Assembly: GCF_032362555.1 (NCBI RefSeq)
Contig: NC_083506.1
Span: 6,185,501 to 6,249,500 of the forward strand
Reading direction: 5' to 3'
DNA length: 64,000 nt
DNA from: Amyelois transitella
Taxonomy: Eukaryota; Arthropoda; Insecta; Lepidoptera; Pyralidae
The translations under genes and the position numbers were made by a program. The notes under the pieces are model-generated. The model was not told the DNA's origin, made no database searches, and worked only from the letters and a program-made list of their open reading frames with translations. Position 1 is the first letter of the stretch. Each line of letters opens with the position of its first letter. Below, piece after piece: positions 40,156-51,374 of this stretch.

Positions 40156-41719
40156 GAAACAAATCAAACAATCCAAATTAATTAGGAAAACCATTAAAAT
40201 ATCTAGTGATCTTAATGCTATAAAAACATCAGATCAAGCCATTTAGGCTGTAAAATAATTTCAACAAATTCTTCTCCAGACCATTAACTGTTATGTGATT
40301 CCATAAGATAGTTGATACCTAAGCAGGGTAGACAACACGTGCCCACGTCTTCTAAACTGTCTGTACTCATGTCTCTAGTCTACGTCCATTTACTTTTAAA
40401 ACTACTATAACTATACAAATAAATAGCACACAGGTACGCGTGATAAAGCGAGGCATACTGTACTGTAAGTCGCCGTACGATTTGGTGAATCAGTAGACCA
40501 GCATTTGGTGTTGTTTTTAAATCCCGATTGTTTTCAATTTCGATCGACCGAGTCAATAAAACAAATGACGTAAACTAACAATATATCAATTGTACATAAA
40601 TACATTATTACATGCTATTGTTTATCTCGGTTTCATAGTGAAAGGAAAGAATTTGCCCAGTATTTATTACACAAACACATATGTAATTTCGTTTTTTTAG
40701 TGTAACAAAATAAACTTGTTAGATTGTAAGAAGATTTCACTGCGGTCAGACAAACCCTTCGTAGTTTAAGATCGACATGTTTTAATCAAATATGTAATTA
40801 TTTGATATATGTAATAAAGAAAAAATTAAATGAATCCATTCTTATATTATAAAAGAAATTATTTGTATTTCTGTTCGTAAGTTTGTAAGCAATAAACTCC
40901 AAAATTACTGGAAATATTTTGGCGAAATTCGGCGTAGACAACTTTTTACTACCACGATCCGTACATACTTGATTTGCTTCATCCAAGCTTTATAAGTTCA
41001 ACTATATATAAAAATGTTTATTTATATAATGATGAAAATAACTTTGTTTGAATACTAAATTTGGCAGATGAATATATCTAATTTGATTACATGCAAAATG
41101 GTTTTAGTCCCACGGCCTCATAAACAATAAACAATAGAAATAAAATTATCATAAAAAAAATTACAACTTTACATAACTCATACATATTACCTACCTGTCT
41201 TCAGATTATTATTTCCATACCTACCTAACCTATATAATTTCTTTAATTTGTTTTAATTAAAACCCATCACGTCACGTAATACGAATAGAAGAGACGCGAA
41301 CATCTGTGGTAATTATGCGTACCTACCTATGTATAATATTGTCAGTTTAAAAAAATAATAAAATAAATTATGAAGTCGTTAAAACGTTTGATGAATCTTG
41401 TAAACTAAGATAAAATTGGTTAAATAATAAAGTCTTACATGTTGTCAGAGATGACTCCAAGGCCTCCATTTTTACCATGAAAGTTCTTGATTATAAATAA
41501 AGTCCTGTTCTTTAGGCAACGCACGAATGACATATGCCCATCATTCGAAATAAATTAAGTACATTTTCTTCCTAACCACACTAAGCTAAATCCGAACTCT
41601 TAGTATCAGTAAATAAACAATCTATCGACCCGTTTAGCATCAAATATTGACAAGTAAAACAAAGTTGAGACGGGGCTGTGATGTGATACGGCACAGACGT
41701 ATGACTTGATGTTTACGTG

Positions 41720-41935
41720 TATAATGAGCGCGTGGATTTGAGCACAGCGCTCGAGGCGGAGGTGGCTGCGCTGCGGCAGGCGGTGTGATCGCCCGTACGT
41801 GCGCGGCGACTAAGCTGCATGTACCGCGGCCAACTGCATACCAGCTATTTCAATACATGCAGGGAATTGCAACTTGGCAGATTCCGCGGCGGCATCGGAG
41901 CAGCGGCCATGGAACGCTACGCGCCCTCTAGGGTC
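41720..41935. promoter_or_regulatory. GC island, possible promoter or 5' exon
   Basis: About 200 bases of strongly GC-rich sequence stand alone in AT-rich surroundings. It lies upstream (minus direction) of all the septin first-exon candidates. The minus strand holds a short ATG frame (MAAAPMPPRNLPSCNS..) and the plus strand a short frame ending LEAEVAALRQAV. Neither is assigned. Confidence 0.3.
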
Positions 41936-42100
41936 AACCATATCCTTATATAGAAATATAGTAAACTAAGATAAGTATTACAAGTACGTTAATTAAAGTC
42001 CACGTCCTCAACATTAGTAAACAAACAAGCTAGGATTTCTTCGTTATACCAAATACATATTTTAAGCAAATTTTCGGTGTAATTAATAAAATGTATGGCT

Positions 42101-42195
42101 ATGAATGTGTATGAAGCGAAAGAAGTAGGTATGCAGAGATCGTGGCAAGTCATGTAGGCTCTCCCTTGCCCTCGGGAAAAAAGGAGTTATTTTAG
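42101..42195 (+). repeat. LINE 3'-end fragment
   Basis: A diverged copy of the LINE terminus: 'atgtgtatgaagcgaaagaag', 'gcagagatcgtggcaagt', then 'ccctcgggaaaa' and 'gttatttta'. The TATG tail is lost. Confidence 0.5.
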
Positions 42196-42492
42196 GCACC
42201 TATATGTATTCAGCAAATTGTATATATCGGCCACTTTAAAAATTCGACCATTTTCAGAACAACTGGCACTGCTGTTGTAGCTCTCTGTCGTACTTGCTGA
42301 ATATACATTTATTGGCGGCCTCCGTCGCAGACCCAATGTACCTAATCGTATTACGAAATCTTGATACATATTATTATTACTGTAATGTGCTCCTGTCGCC
42401 AATCGCGATCGGCAACGCGGTAGTGCGGGCCTTTTGATGTAATCAATCCTCAACATAATTTAAGATTGTTTCAGTGTTAAACACTGAATTGA

Positions 42493-42543
42493 CATGAAAT
42501 AAAAATACACCATATTCCCAATATGGTGTATTTTTATTTCATG
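42493..42543. repeat. Perfect 24-bp palindrome with 3-nt loop
   Basis: The arms 42493-42516 and 42520-42543 are exact reverse complements around 'ccc'. It lies directly upstream of another repeat (42571). Confidence 0.9.
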
Positions 42544-42570
42544 AATAATTGTAATCCATTAGTTTTATAT

Positions 42571-42733
42571 CTACACTAATATTATAAAGAGGAAAACTTT
42601 GTTTGTTTGGTTGTAATGAATAGGCTCGAAAACTACTGGACCGATTTTAAAAATTCTTTCACCATTCAAAGCTACATTATCCACGAGTAACATAGACTAT
42701 ATTTTATTTTGGAAAAACATAGGGTTCCGTAAT
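42571..42733 (+). repeat. Common lepidopteran repeat fragment
   Basis: It carries 'ctaatattataaagagg', 'aaactttgtttgtttggttg' and 'ctcgaaaactactggaccga', followed by 'agggttccgtaa'. The block 'actactggaccgattttaaa' has a diverged counterpart at 61735-61905. Confidence 0.5.
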
Positions 42734-42769
42734 AATATATAAAAATAATTTTAATAATTTGAGCATTTG

Positions 42770-43086
42770 AACTCAATCTGTCTGGTGGTAAGCAAGATGA
42801 GGCCTGAGGCCACGGGTGTACATGGCCTGCCTACGCCGCGTCGTCCCGATATTTGAATAGGGCAGAAGGAATTAAATTATGCAATACCAGTGCACACTCT
42901 CCGAGTGAATCGGCGTTGCTCAAGGCTGTGAAGTCGTCCGTCCGTAAACAGCTCCTCATCAACGAGTCTCCTGGCACGTCTGTCGATAGCATCCAGGGCT
43001 TTAAGCTGATACGGGGCGGAACCATCCCACAGGTGCGAACGGTACTCCATGCATGAGCGGACTTGAGCTGTGTAGAAGTTCAGCAA
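42770..43086 (-). pseudogene. Non-LTR retrotransposon reverse-transcriptase remnant
   Basis: The minus strand reads FYTAQVRSCMEYRSHLWDG, then LKALDAIDRRARRLVDEE and LHSLEQRR, the pattern seen just after the RT domain in CR1/Jockey-type LINEs ('..aqvRp.mEYcsh.W..' and '..ld.iqrRA.rlv'). The frame then shifts: the following segment LGECALVLHNLIPSALFKYR is in another frame. Both the shift and the short length show a dead fragment. Confidence 0.7.
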
Positions 43087-45996
43087 TTGTTCTGGACTGA
43101 AGTAAAATACCGTCGGACCTTAGAGGATGCCCAGTTTTTTAAACTGGTTTTAGCCCTTGCCTTGATAAAGCTAGCAAAGTAAAGAACAGGCTCACTTTGA
43201 AAAGTAGGAGCCAAGTTAAGCAGGCTCTTTTATCGATATAATTTCTTCCATAGCATAGTCTCATCATAAATTCCTCAAACCAAATACCAAAATCCATTTC
43301 GTGGTCCATTCAAAAATCATCACCAAGGAAACGTAATTAGATATCAATTTGAATAAAAATCATGTTGTGCCAATAGTGTGCAGACAATGCGTAAATGTCA
43401 TCAATATTTCTCAGTCTCAGTTGATTATTTTTGTCAGTACAAAGTCTGTCTGTTTGGTACCATAGTAATTATGGATTACACACAAAGTCAAGAAATATTC
43501 CTCTGGGACTTTTATCGACGCCATGGCAATAAGTTCTTGAATCACACAATTTTAACATTTATTATTTTTATGGTCTTGACCAATCTCAGGAACAATTGAA
43601 AAATTCTTTTTGCGTTGAATAGACATTTATTGAAAAAGGCTTTAGGCTATATATCATCAAAATTATTCATCCTTGAGGGCTTCAATGATGCCCAAAATAA
43701 CTATTCCACATGGACAAAGTTGCGGGCACAGCTAGTTTATACCTAAGATTTTTCACCATTTGAATTTGAAATGCAAATGTTCTACACTGACAAAGTCACC
43801 GGTAAACAGCAAGTAATATAATAAATATTCTTCTTTATATGTGACTGTAGTATTCATTTCAGTAGCATTCACGACGTCACAGTGGTCATGTTCCGCGTGA
43901 GAGCTCTGTCTCCAGGATGAGGTTACACGCTCACTGAACACCTTACAATTTTGTACCACTACCACATAATACTCCATATTTCATTTGTATGTAATTAAAA
44001 CTTGCCTAGCTCTTACTATAGTATATGAGATCTACTTTATTGAAAATTTGATAAAATGTTAATCATAATGGGTTTGGTACTGTTTAATAATTCTGAACAA
44101 AAGCAAGAGAAAGACAATATTAAATCAAAAAAGAAAGACCTTTAGTAACCAAGCAGCCTCTGCAACAGAGAAAATGGTGCAGGCCACCCTAGAAAAGTAT
44201 CACAGTACTGTAACAGCATTACTTAAGATTGGTTGCAAGAAATAATAACATCAATATTCTACTTTAAATGTATAGTAGATACTATAAATGTTTAAGTATG
44301 TACTTATAAATTTTCTTTATTTCTAACTTTTGTTTAATAATTTTTACTATCCTGAAATTAACTAATATTATAAAAACAAAAGATGTGAGTAGCAATTTAT
44401 GTAATTTGTTACTCTTAAGACCAAAATGTCTAAACTCTTTAGACCAAGGTTTAGATAAAACTTTACAGTATGTAATACAGAGTCTCTTTTGTAACTTTGA
44501 TTGTTTATAAGATCTAATTTCAGGAATACAATACAATACCAATCAAGAAAATTATTTACCATTATCAAGGTTCATCATATGCAGGTGTAACATACAGGGT
44601 ATGTGTAGGAACAATAGGGGAAACCATGTCAGGCCCTGCTAGTAAATTACAAATTTACAAAACAGCAAAAGCAGAATAGACAATGTTTCTCTTTCCACAA
44701 GTATAATAGGAGGACAAAAATACTCTTAGTGAATTAAATATTCCTAGGGTTGATACCTATTTAAATTGTCTCAAGATCAGCAATTTAAAAACATATTATT
44801 TAAATACTAGCTAGGGCCCATAAAGATGGGAAGGAGCTACAGGGGAAATTTTATAAAAAAAGTATCTCATGTTTTACATCAGTTATCCAAACCAAATCTT
44901 GGTAAGTAACTGTACTAAGCAGTTTAAGCAGTAAAAGTTTCAAAACAGACAGACAGATATTGAAATGTTTATCTAATAGCAAACCGTTAATAGCTATATA
45001 TATATATAGATACTAGTTTATTTCTGCCAAGTTAGGTAATTTTTTTTATGGTGGTGTCCAATAAATAACATCATAAATATGTATAATCAAACCGGCAAAA
45101 ACATTACATATTTCCGTTGAACATTTATGGTATAATGTAAATTTATATTAGAGATTAGAACCAATATCATAACAACTGCCTACAACTGGACTTCAAGTCT
45201 AACTAAGCAAGCCTTCAAATAAGTTTGCCGAAAAGGAGAAAAAATTGAATAGAAAAAGTGTACTGATGATAAAATAGCATCACAGCCAGAGTTCAAGAAG
45301 CTGTCGATCTTTTTTATAGGTATACAGTTGGCGCGAATTATTATTCTTTGTGAGGTCACCAAGAACGGCTGGTTTCTTAAAAAAGTAATAATTACCTGAT
45401 CTCTGCATTTTTTTAAAAAAAACCACTGAAACGTTAGTCAAACTAAAAACATGTCTTTGAAACTCGAATTTATCACACTTCACCAAACTGTCAACAATTC
45501 TATCCGCCCTTGTACCTTGTGAAATTGATTTTTGAGCAGAGTTACCAGTATACGTTTATTAAGCTCCTACAAGCTAAGTGTCGGAGTGACAGACACACGC
45601 ATATGAACGAGTTTTTCAAATTGAGTGTCAACCACAGATTTCAAAACTACAAGTGGTTAATTGAAGGTGTCAACCACGTAAAGTTTTAAAGATTTTTCTT
45701 TCTTTCTTTACCTAAATGATCTAAAGTCACCCATGAAGCTATGGATAGAGTACCCAGCCATGGACGTACCTAGCTATGCTCGAATTACTCAGCTCAGAAA
45801 AAACATTATAAAGAGGTATCTCCTGATCATGGACTAAATTCGAAAAAATAAATTGTATAAAATTACTTTCCAAGTTTCCAATGAGCAGATCAATAAATCC
45901 ATGTTTTTAAATCTGTGATAAATCCCATGAATCATGAATATATCTTTGAATCTTCCCAAAGAATATCCTTATTCAAATTAGATATTTAAATCAAAA
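43087..45996. other. Intergenic, no gene recognised
   Basis: This is AT-rich spacer. The ORFs present are short, have no splice context and resemble no family. Confidence 0.4.
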
Positions 45997-45999
45997 GTG

Positions 46000-46800
46000 G
46001 GCAACACTGTTGTGTACGTGAGTGAGTGCTGGCTGAGGGAGGTCTCACTCAAGCCCGTTGCCCGCTCCACACTTCTCTATTTAGTTTGTGATACTTCACA
46101 CGAACGCGAGAAAACCATGATAACGCTTGAAAACGAAGAGAATAGGTACTTCTCGTGGTTTTCTCGTGTCGTTACAGATATTAATATAATCCGCCATTCT
46201 CGGGTGAGTGTGGACCGGGCTAGATAAAAATTAAGATCGCTCCACACTTACTCAAGTTGTTGTACGGTTTCTTTTCGTTATTGTGTATGATATTTTTACG
46301 AAGTATGATTTTATTATTTAGTTATCTTTCTGGAAATAAAAACTTTAAACTTTCGCGTTGTGTTGTTTTTTCAATGTCGTGTGGTTCCCAACACTTGAGA
46401 ATAGATTTTTCAAAACTGTCCGCCCTGTCTACTTCACAAGGGATATAAACGTGATAATATTTATATTATATTTCCAGGCCGAACCAGTCCTTTAGAATAA
46501 AAGTTTAGACTAATAAAAATTATATAAAATCCATTCGTGAAGACGTTATCGTAACCAATGCCGTCTAGTTCCCAGTTACTTTAGGATTGGCCCACTACAT
46601 GTATGTATGTATGAAAATCCACCATGCATGAAAACGAAGAGGTAAGTACGATATTGAAATACCTATTGACGACCGAAAAACAATGATATGCGCATAAGCT
46701 TGTCGCGAGAAGTAGGTATACTTAGAAGGCTGAGAGTCTGTACCCAAAGATCTTAGGTTGTCTCGCGAGAAGTCTCCTATGAGTGTGGAGCGCCCATTTG
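46000..46800. repeat. Degenerate transposon debris with GTGTGGA motifs
   Basis: The motif GTGTGGA/TCCACAC recurs at about 46067 (gctccacac), 46208 (gagtgtggaccg), 46251 (gctccacac) and 46778 (gagtgtggagcgccc), with repeated 'cgcgagaag' and 'ttctcgtg' blocks. Alternating orientation suggests broken inverted ends of one or two DNA elements. Exact limits cannot be set. Confidence 0.35.
46424..46475 (+). repeat. SINE tail fragment
   Basis: Only the 3' end of the SINE family remains: 'ccctgtctacttcacaaggg', then 'atataaacgtgataatat'. Confidence 0.5.
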
Positions 46801-47039
46801 GATTATGTGATAAAAGAATATCTGTGGCCTAGGTATTTTATTTGTTTGTTTGTTTGTAAACTCTTTATTGCACATAAAAATAAATATAACAAAACCAGAA
46901 CAGTCATTGAATATAAAAGAATATGTACAATGGCGGACTTATCCCAATCGGGATTTCTTCCAGTCAACCAAAATAAAAAGGAAAATCCATAGTCAAAGAG
47001 GCAGCGCAGATTAAAAGCATTAAGGTTATTTTTGTGAGG

Positions 47040-47345
47040 TATGACGATTCTTTTTTAAGAAAGGTCGATTTTAAATCGATCCGAAACATAAGAGGATGTA
47101 CCAATTCACAAAGGATCGAGGTCGTCAGATCAAGTATGAAAGAAGGCATTTATTTTCAAAATGTATTTTTTACATGATAAAGTTAAAGCAATGCTTCATA
47201 TTTAATCTTTAAAAAAAATCGAATGTCGATTTCAAGGGTGTAACATCGATTCCTTGACACGATTATGTCCTGCAAATCAAAAAAAAAATCGATCTTCTGG
47301 GCTTGAAATATCAATTCTTTGATTAATCGATCATAGATCCCATCC
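47040..47345. promoter_or_regulatory. Cluster of ATCGAT motifs upstream of RMDN1-like gene
   Basis: ATCGAT occurs at about 47076, 47246, 47288 and 47326, with further near-matches between them, 150-400 bases upstream of the start codon. ATCGAT is the core of the insect DREF site, but the complete TATCGATA is absent here. A broken repeat is the main alternative. Confidence 0.3.
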
Positions 47346-47480
47346 CTAGTTTGTGATTGTTGTTGTTGACGTTGTTTGTTTTTGTTGGCGTGTTGCGAGT
47401 GGAAAGAATTCACACAAAATTCATTCATATTTAGGTATTTTATTAAGTTTTGGAAATAAGTGCATTCAGAAAATACAATA

Positions 47481-49586
47481 ATGTTAAATAAATTAAGATT
47501 ATCATTAAGGCTGTTTCAGTCAATCATCGCTTGTCGACAATCATACCCACAAAGTTACAGAATACTTTCACAGGTAAGTTTTTGTTTGATTTTGATTGTT
47601 TTTTTGAATTCAAAGTTAAATGTAGTATTTTTCGTGCCGTTTAGTCTCTGGCATCAATACAAAAAGAATAGCACCACCATCTCTTTCGGCATGGGCTTAT
47701 GAACTTGGGATTCTTTATGTATTCAAGCAAACTTTAATATAAAAATAAATGAATCTAGATTCTATCATTATGCTTAACAGTTAAACGTGGCTTATCAGTC
47801 TTTTTAAGACTGTTGTATCTGTCTACCCCACAAGGGATATAGACGTGATTGTATGTATGGAGTATTTTTTAGTTTAACCATTAGTGTGTGTAATGTGTGC
47901 AGAATATATTCATTATCCTTCTGGTGGTTACAGCAATGCCGGATGGTTGAAGTGCATGCTGTGGTGGAGGCCAATCTTATTTGCAGTTTTAGAAAAAAAA
48001 AAATGTTTTTTATTTTTCAGTTTCGGATAATTCAAAGAAAAACTTTCATGCTATCAGCATTAGCATTTCTATGGCCAGCAAAAAAATTGAGTGAGCAATC
48101 TGTAGAAAAGAAGGCCAACCAGATTCAAAGTATTGTTGAGACTTCTGATAATTTATTTGACAATGGTCATTTTGAAGAATGCTACCAGATACTTAAATCT
48201 TCCAGTGTATGTAATTTGTATATATAACAATCAAAATATATTAGGGTATAGAGTTGAAGTATCAGAAACTTCTACAATTAGGTATTGCATCTACATAGGT
48301 ATGGTAACTTCTTCTTTGTTTTCCACATGTTAACCAGATTTATGTGTTATCAAGGCAATGATTGGCAAATAAACCAATGTAGGTGATGTAGTATGTTATT
48401 CCATGGGAATTAATAAAATCTTGCAATGTTGAACTGTCATTATTTGTAAAAAAAACTAAAATTTTATTTTACAGGAAAAAGACATAGAAATTTATTGGCG
48501 TATATGTCGTGTCATGTATAACATGTCAAAAGAAGTTAAATATGATGTGGAATACCGGAAACTCCTTGTAATGGATGCTTATAAATTAATTTCTGAACAT
48601 CTTCAAGATAACTATGATCGTTATGAAGTACACAAGTGGTATGCTTTACTGTTAGATGCAAAAAGCGCCTATGAGGGCACCAAAGAAAGAATAAAGCAAT
48701 TGGAAAATGTACGCAAACACATGGATGTTAGTAATTTTCTTTTACTTTTTTGAAACTTCTAATAAATTAATAAATCCATGCTAGCAGGGCATAGCATCTA
48801 CAGCCTAAATCAAAAACTGTGTTTCTTGTGATTTGGTATGATTAGTACTTACTATTATGATAGCTGTTTACCGGTAGTGTAAAATAGTTCTATCAGTCAG
48901 TAACTTTAGAGATCCATAACATAACATATCACCGCCATAGATAATTTATTCTAAACTAGTTAAATAACTAGTTGCCTGCTTTCCATGGGTTCGTTCTCTA
49001 TAATGGCTTTATATAAAGACCTAAGAAATTCAGGATAGTAGTCATAATTGGATCCTGGGCTTCTATTTGGAAAGAGTTGATGAAGAGATGAGAGATGTCT
49101 GGGTTTTTCCTAGATATGTCTTCCTGTAGAAGAGCCCCTGTTCCACATTTAACCTTAATCCTAGAGTGGGTGAGTGATCAAAAAGAATAAAAAGGGAGTA
49201 AAAATGTAGCTTATAATTCTTATTTGTTTTATTAGCTGGCTGTCACCTTAAATCCAACTGATGCGACCACATTACACATGCTGGGCGAATGGTGTTTCCA
49301 AGTTACAGAACTACCTTGGCATCAAAGAAAAATTGCAGAAGTTTTATTTGCATCTCCTCCATACTCAACATATGAGGATGCTCTTGAGTACTTTATGAGA
49401 GCAGAAACTGCTCAACCTAGATTTTACAGTTTAAATTTATTGAGACTTGGGACATGCTATTTGAAACTTAATAAAGAAGATCAAGCAAAATATTATTTAA
49501 AATTAGCAGCAAGCTATCCAGCGAAGTCTAATGATGACCATCGTGCCAATAAAGAAGCTAGTGAGCTGCTGAAAAAAATAAAATGA
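47481..49586 (+). CDS. Regulator of microtubule dynamics protein 1-like (TPR protein)
   Basis: The gene is orthologous to animal RMDN1 (FAM82B), a TPR-repeat protein reported at mitochondria, microtubules and spindle poles. The four exons 47481-47573, 48021-48206, 48475-48726 and 49236-49586 are all phase 0 with clean AG/GT borders, giving 293 residues. Residues 1-31 are basic, Ser/Leu-rich and free of acidic residues, like a mitochondrial presequence. TPR-type helices follow (residues about 75-290). The most diagnostic stretch is LNPTDATTLHMLGEWCFQV, then LPWHQRKIAEVLFASPPYST and YEDALEYFMRAE in the last exon, matching the conserved end of the RMDN family. I chose the ATG at 47481 as the first in frame. 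Intron 1 carries a SINE with target-site duplication. AATAAA lies 202 bases after the stop codon. Confidence 0.92.
47633..47860 (+). repeat. SINE-like repeat with target-site duplication
   Basis: A plus-oriented copy lies in RMDN1 intron 1, flanked by agtattttt at 47624-47632 and 47861-47869. The head (gtgccgtttagtctctggca) and tail (ctgtctaccccacaaggg..gtatgtatgg) are present. A central part is deleted and some unrelated sequence intrudes. Confidence 0.8.
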
Positions 49587-49787
49587 CAGTTTTGCAGATA
49601 ATTGTAAGGAGCCACGATCCGTCAAGTGAAAATGGGGATAACCATTTAACCATTGTTTCGATGATAGCAGAAAGTCCTAGAAAACTGCTCCAGTGAAATC
49701 TGCTTGCTTCCTAAATATATTTAAGTTTCCAGTGTACAATTTGATGTATTCCACTACTATTAATAGTAGGATATAAGTTATAATTTC

Positions 49788-49793
49788 AATAAA
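49788..49793 (+). terminator. Poly(A) signal of RMDN1-like gene
   Basis: AATAAA lies about 200 bases downstream of the TGA stop in AT-rich sequence, a normal position for a compact insect 3' UTR. Confidence 0.55.
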
Positions 49794-49799
49794 TAGAAA

Positions 49800-50940
49800 A
49801 CTTAATTAAAATGAACTCAAATTAAACTTAAGCTAAAACTACTTATAAAAAAGAAATAAGAAAAGATGATTACAAACTACAATTTAATTCACAAATTGTA
49901 CAGACCTTGCATAGATCAACATGCGGGAGTGTGCCCAGAAGGCTGGCAGAACTGCCATTTTGAATAATAATAAATAATATTAAGAAGAGTATTTTTACAT
50001 TTCGAAAATAGGCAGTTTTATGATTATGCATTTCTGAAAAGTTAGGCCACTTTTTATACAATGATTTACCTATTTTACCTGCTATTCTAATGTTGTATCT
50101 CTATCAATCGGTCAGATCGATTTAGTCATGTGAGAAAATTTTTGTTTATATGCCTTTAACTACCAATAAGCTAAATTGCTGCCATCCACGAAAATAAATT
50201 TGACCCACCGTAATGTTTAATTAAGACACCACTTAGGATAACAAAATTTAAGACACTGCTTAAGTCTTAATCAATGTTTTAGTTAAGACGTTCTTAATAG
50301 GCTAATTAGGAAATGTTTATGAATAAGGCTGTAAGTCTCTATGTTAATTTTAATGAAATATATTTTTAAAGTTTATACTGACAATCTTTCATTCACATTT
50401 AACCCCTTAAATCTTTTTGCAATGAAAAGTAGCCTATGTTCTTTTTCAGGGTCAACTCTATTTATGAACCAAATGTAATCAAATTCGTGATTAATGATTT
50501 TCATGAAAATTACAGACCGAGTTACTTTCGCATATAACAATTTTTTTTTACAGTTGAATCAAATATATACGTATATTGTAAGTAACAATCAATATTTTTT
50601 CCTCCTGACGTAAATCCTGGTTCCTACCCCCGTATTATGGCACGAGGACGTGTCGTAGTTGTGACCACTTCACCTTTGATACTTACTTTGGTGAAGGAAA
50701 GGATAACATGATAGGGTTTTATCATGGGGAATTCATTGACTTGAAATTCCAAAGGCCAACATTTCTATCTATAGCTGCTCAACAGAACGTTTACCCCATG
50801 GTTTACCATATGTTTAACAATGAAAAAAAATATCTGTCATTTGCTTGCTTGAAGAACCAAAGAAAATGTAATTACTACGTTTTATGGGAAGAACCATAAA
50901 AGTTTGAATTTGAACCCAGTTCTCTATCAGTAGAAAAAAA
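49800..50940. other. Intergenic, no gene seen
   Basis: AT-rich spacer between two plus-strand genes. The short ORFs present (for example 50708-50899) have no family similarity. Confidence 0.4.
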
Positions 50941-50948
50941 AACAAAAG

Positions 50949-50956
50949 TATCGATA
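50949..50956. promoter_or_regulatory. TATCGATA (DREF-type) site
   Basis: This is a perfect 8-bp palindromic DRE, 419 bases upstream of the start codon at 51375. DREF sites are known from Drosophila promoters of replication and proliferation genes; its use here is inferred. Confidence 0.4.
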
Positions 50957-51065
50957 GCTATTGCGATAGTATTGTTGGGTGTCAATAGTATTGACGGTAC
51001 AACTGAGCTATCAACTGAGTAGCTGTTGTAACTGAGCTATCCATGACTTATTATAATGAAAGACC

Positions 51066-51073
51066 TATCGATA
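51066..51073. promoter_or_regulatory. Second TATCGATA (DREF-type) site
   Basis: A second perfect copy lies 302 bases upstream of the same start codon. Both copies sit next to related 'ctattg'/'actatcgc' blocks, so the region may be a diverged inverted repeat as well as, or rather than, a promoter. Confidence 0.4.
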
Positions 51074-51374
51074 CTATTGCTTTTACTCAACTATCGCTCG
51101 GCAACACTAGTTTGTTCAACAAATTTTGTTGTCACTTGTCACCTTGTCATTGTCAAGAGTCTTGCTTTGTTTGCTCGCCTTGTTTCCGTTACATTGGAAT
51201 AATGGTAGAGAAACGGTTATTTATATGCGTGTGTGATTTATATGAAAGTAAATACTGATAATTCTTAATACATCCTCGAAATTTAGAGAAACATACCAGT
51301 GTCTGGGTTAAACCTTAGTAGATACCTACTTAGTTGTCTCTTGAGAGTTTAGTCCCTTGGTTCTTTTGTGAAAT

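Noticed and set aside
42853..43056. Plus-strand ORF over the RT remnant
   Set aside because: It is the antisense of the LINE reverse-transcriptase fragment.
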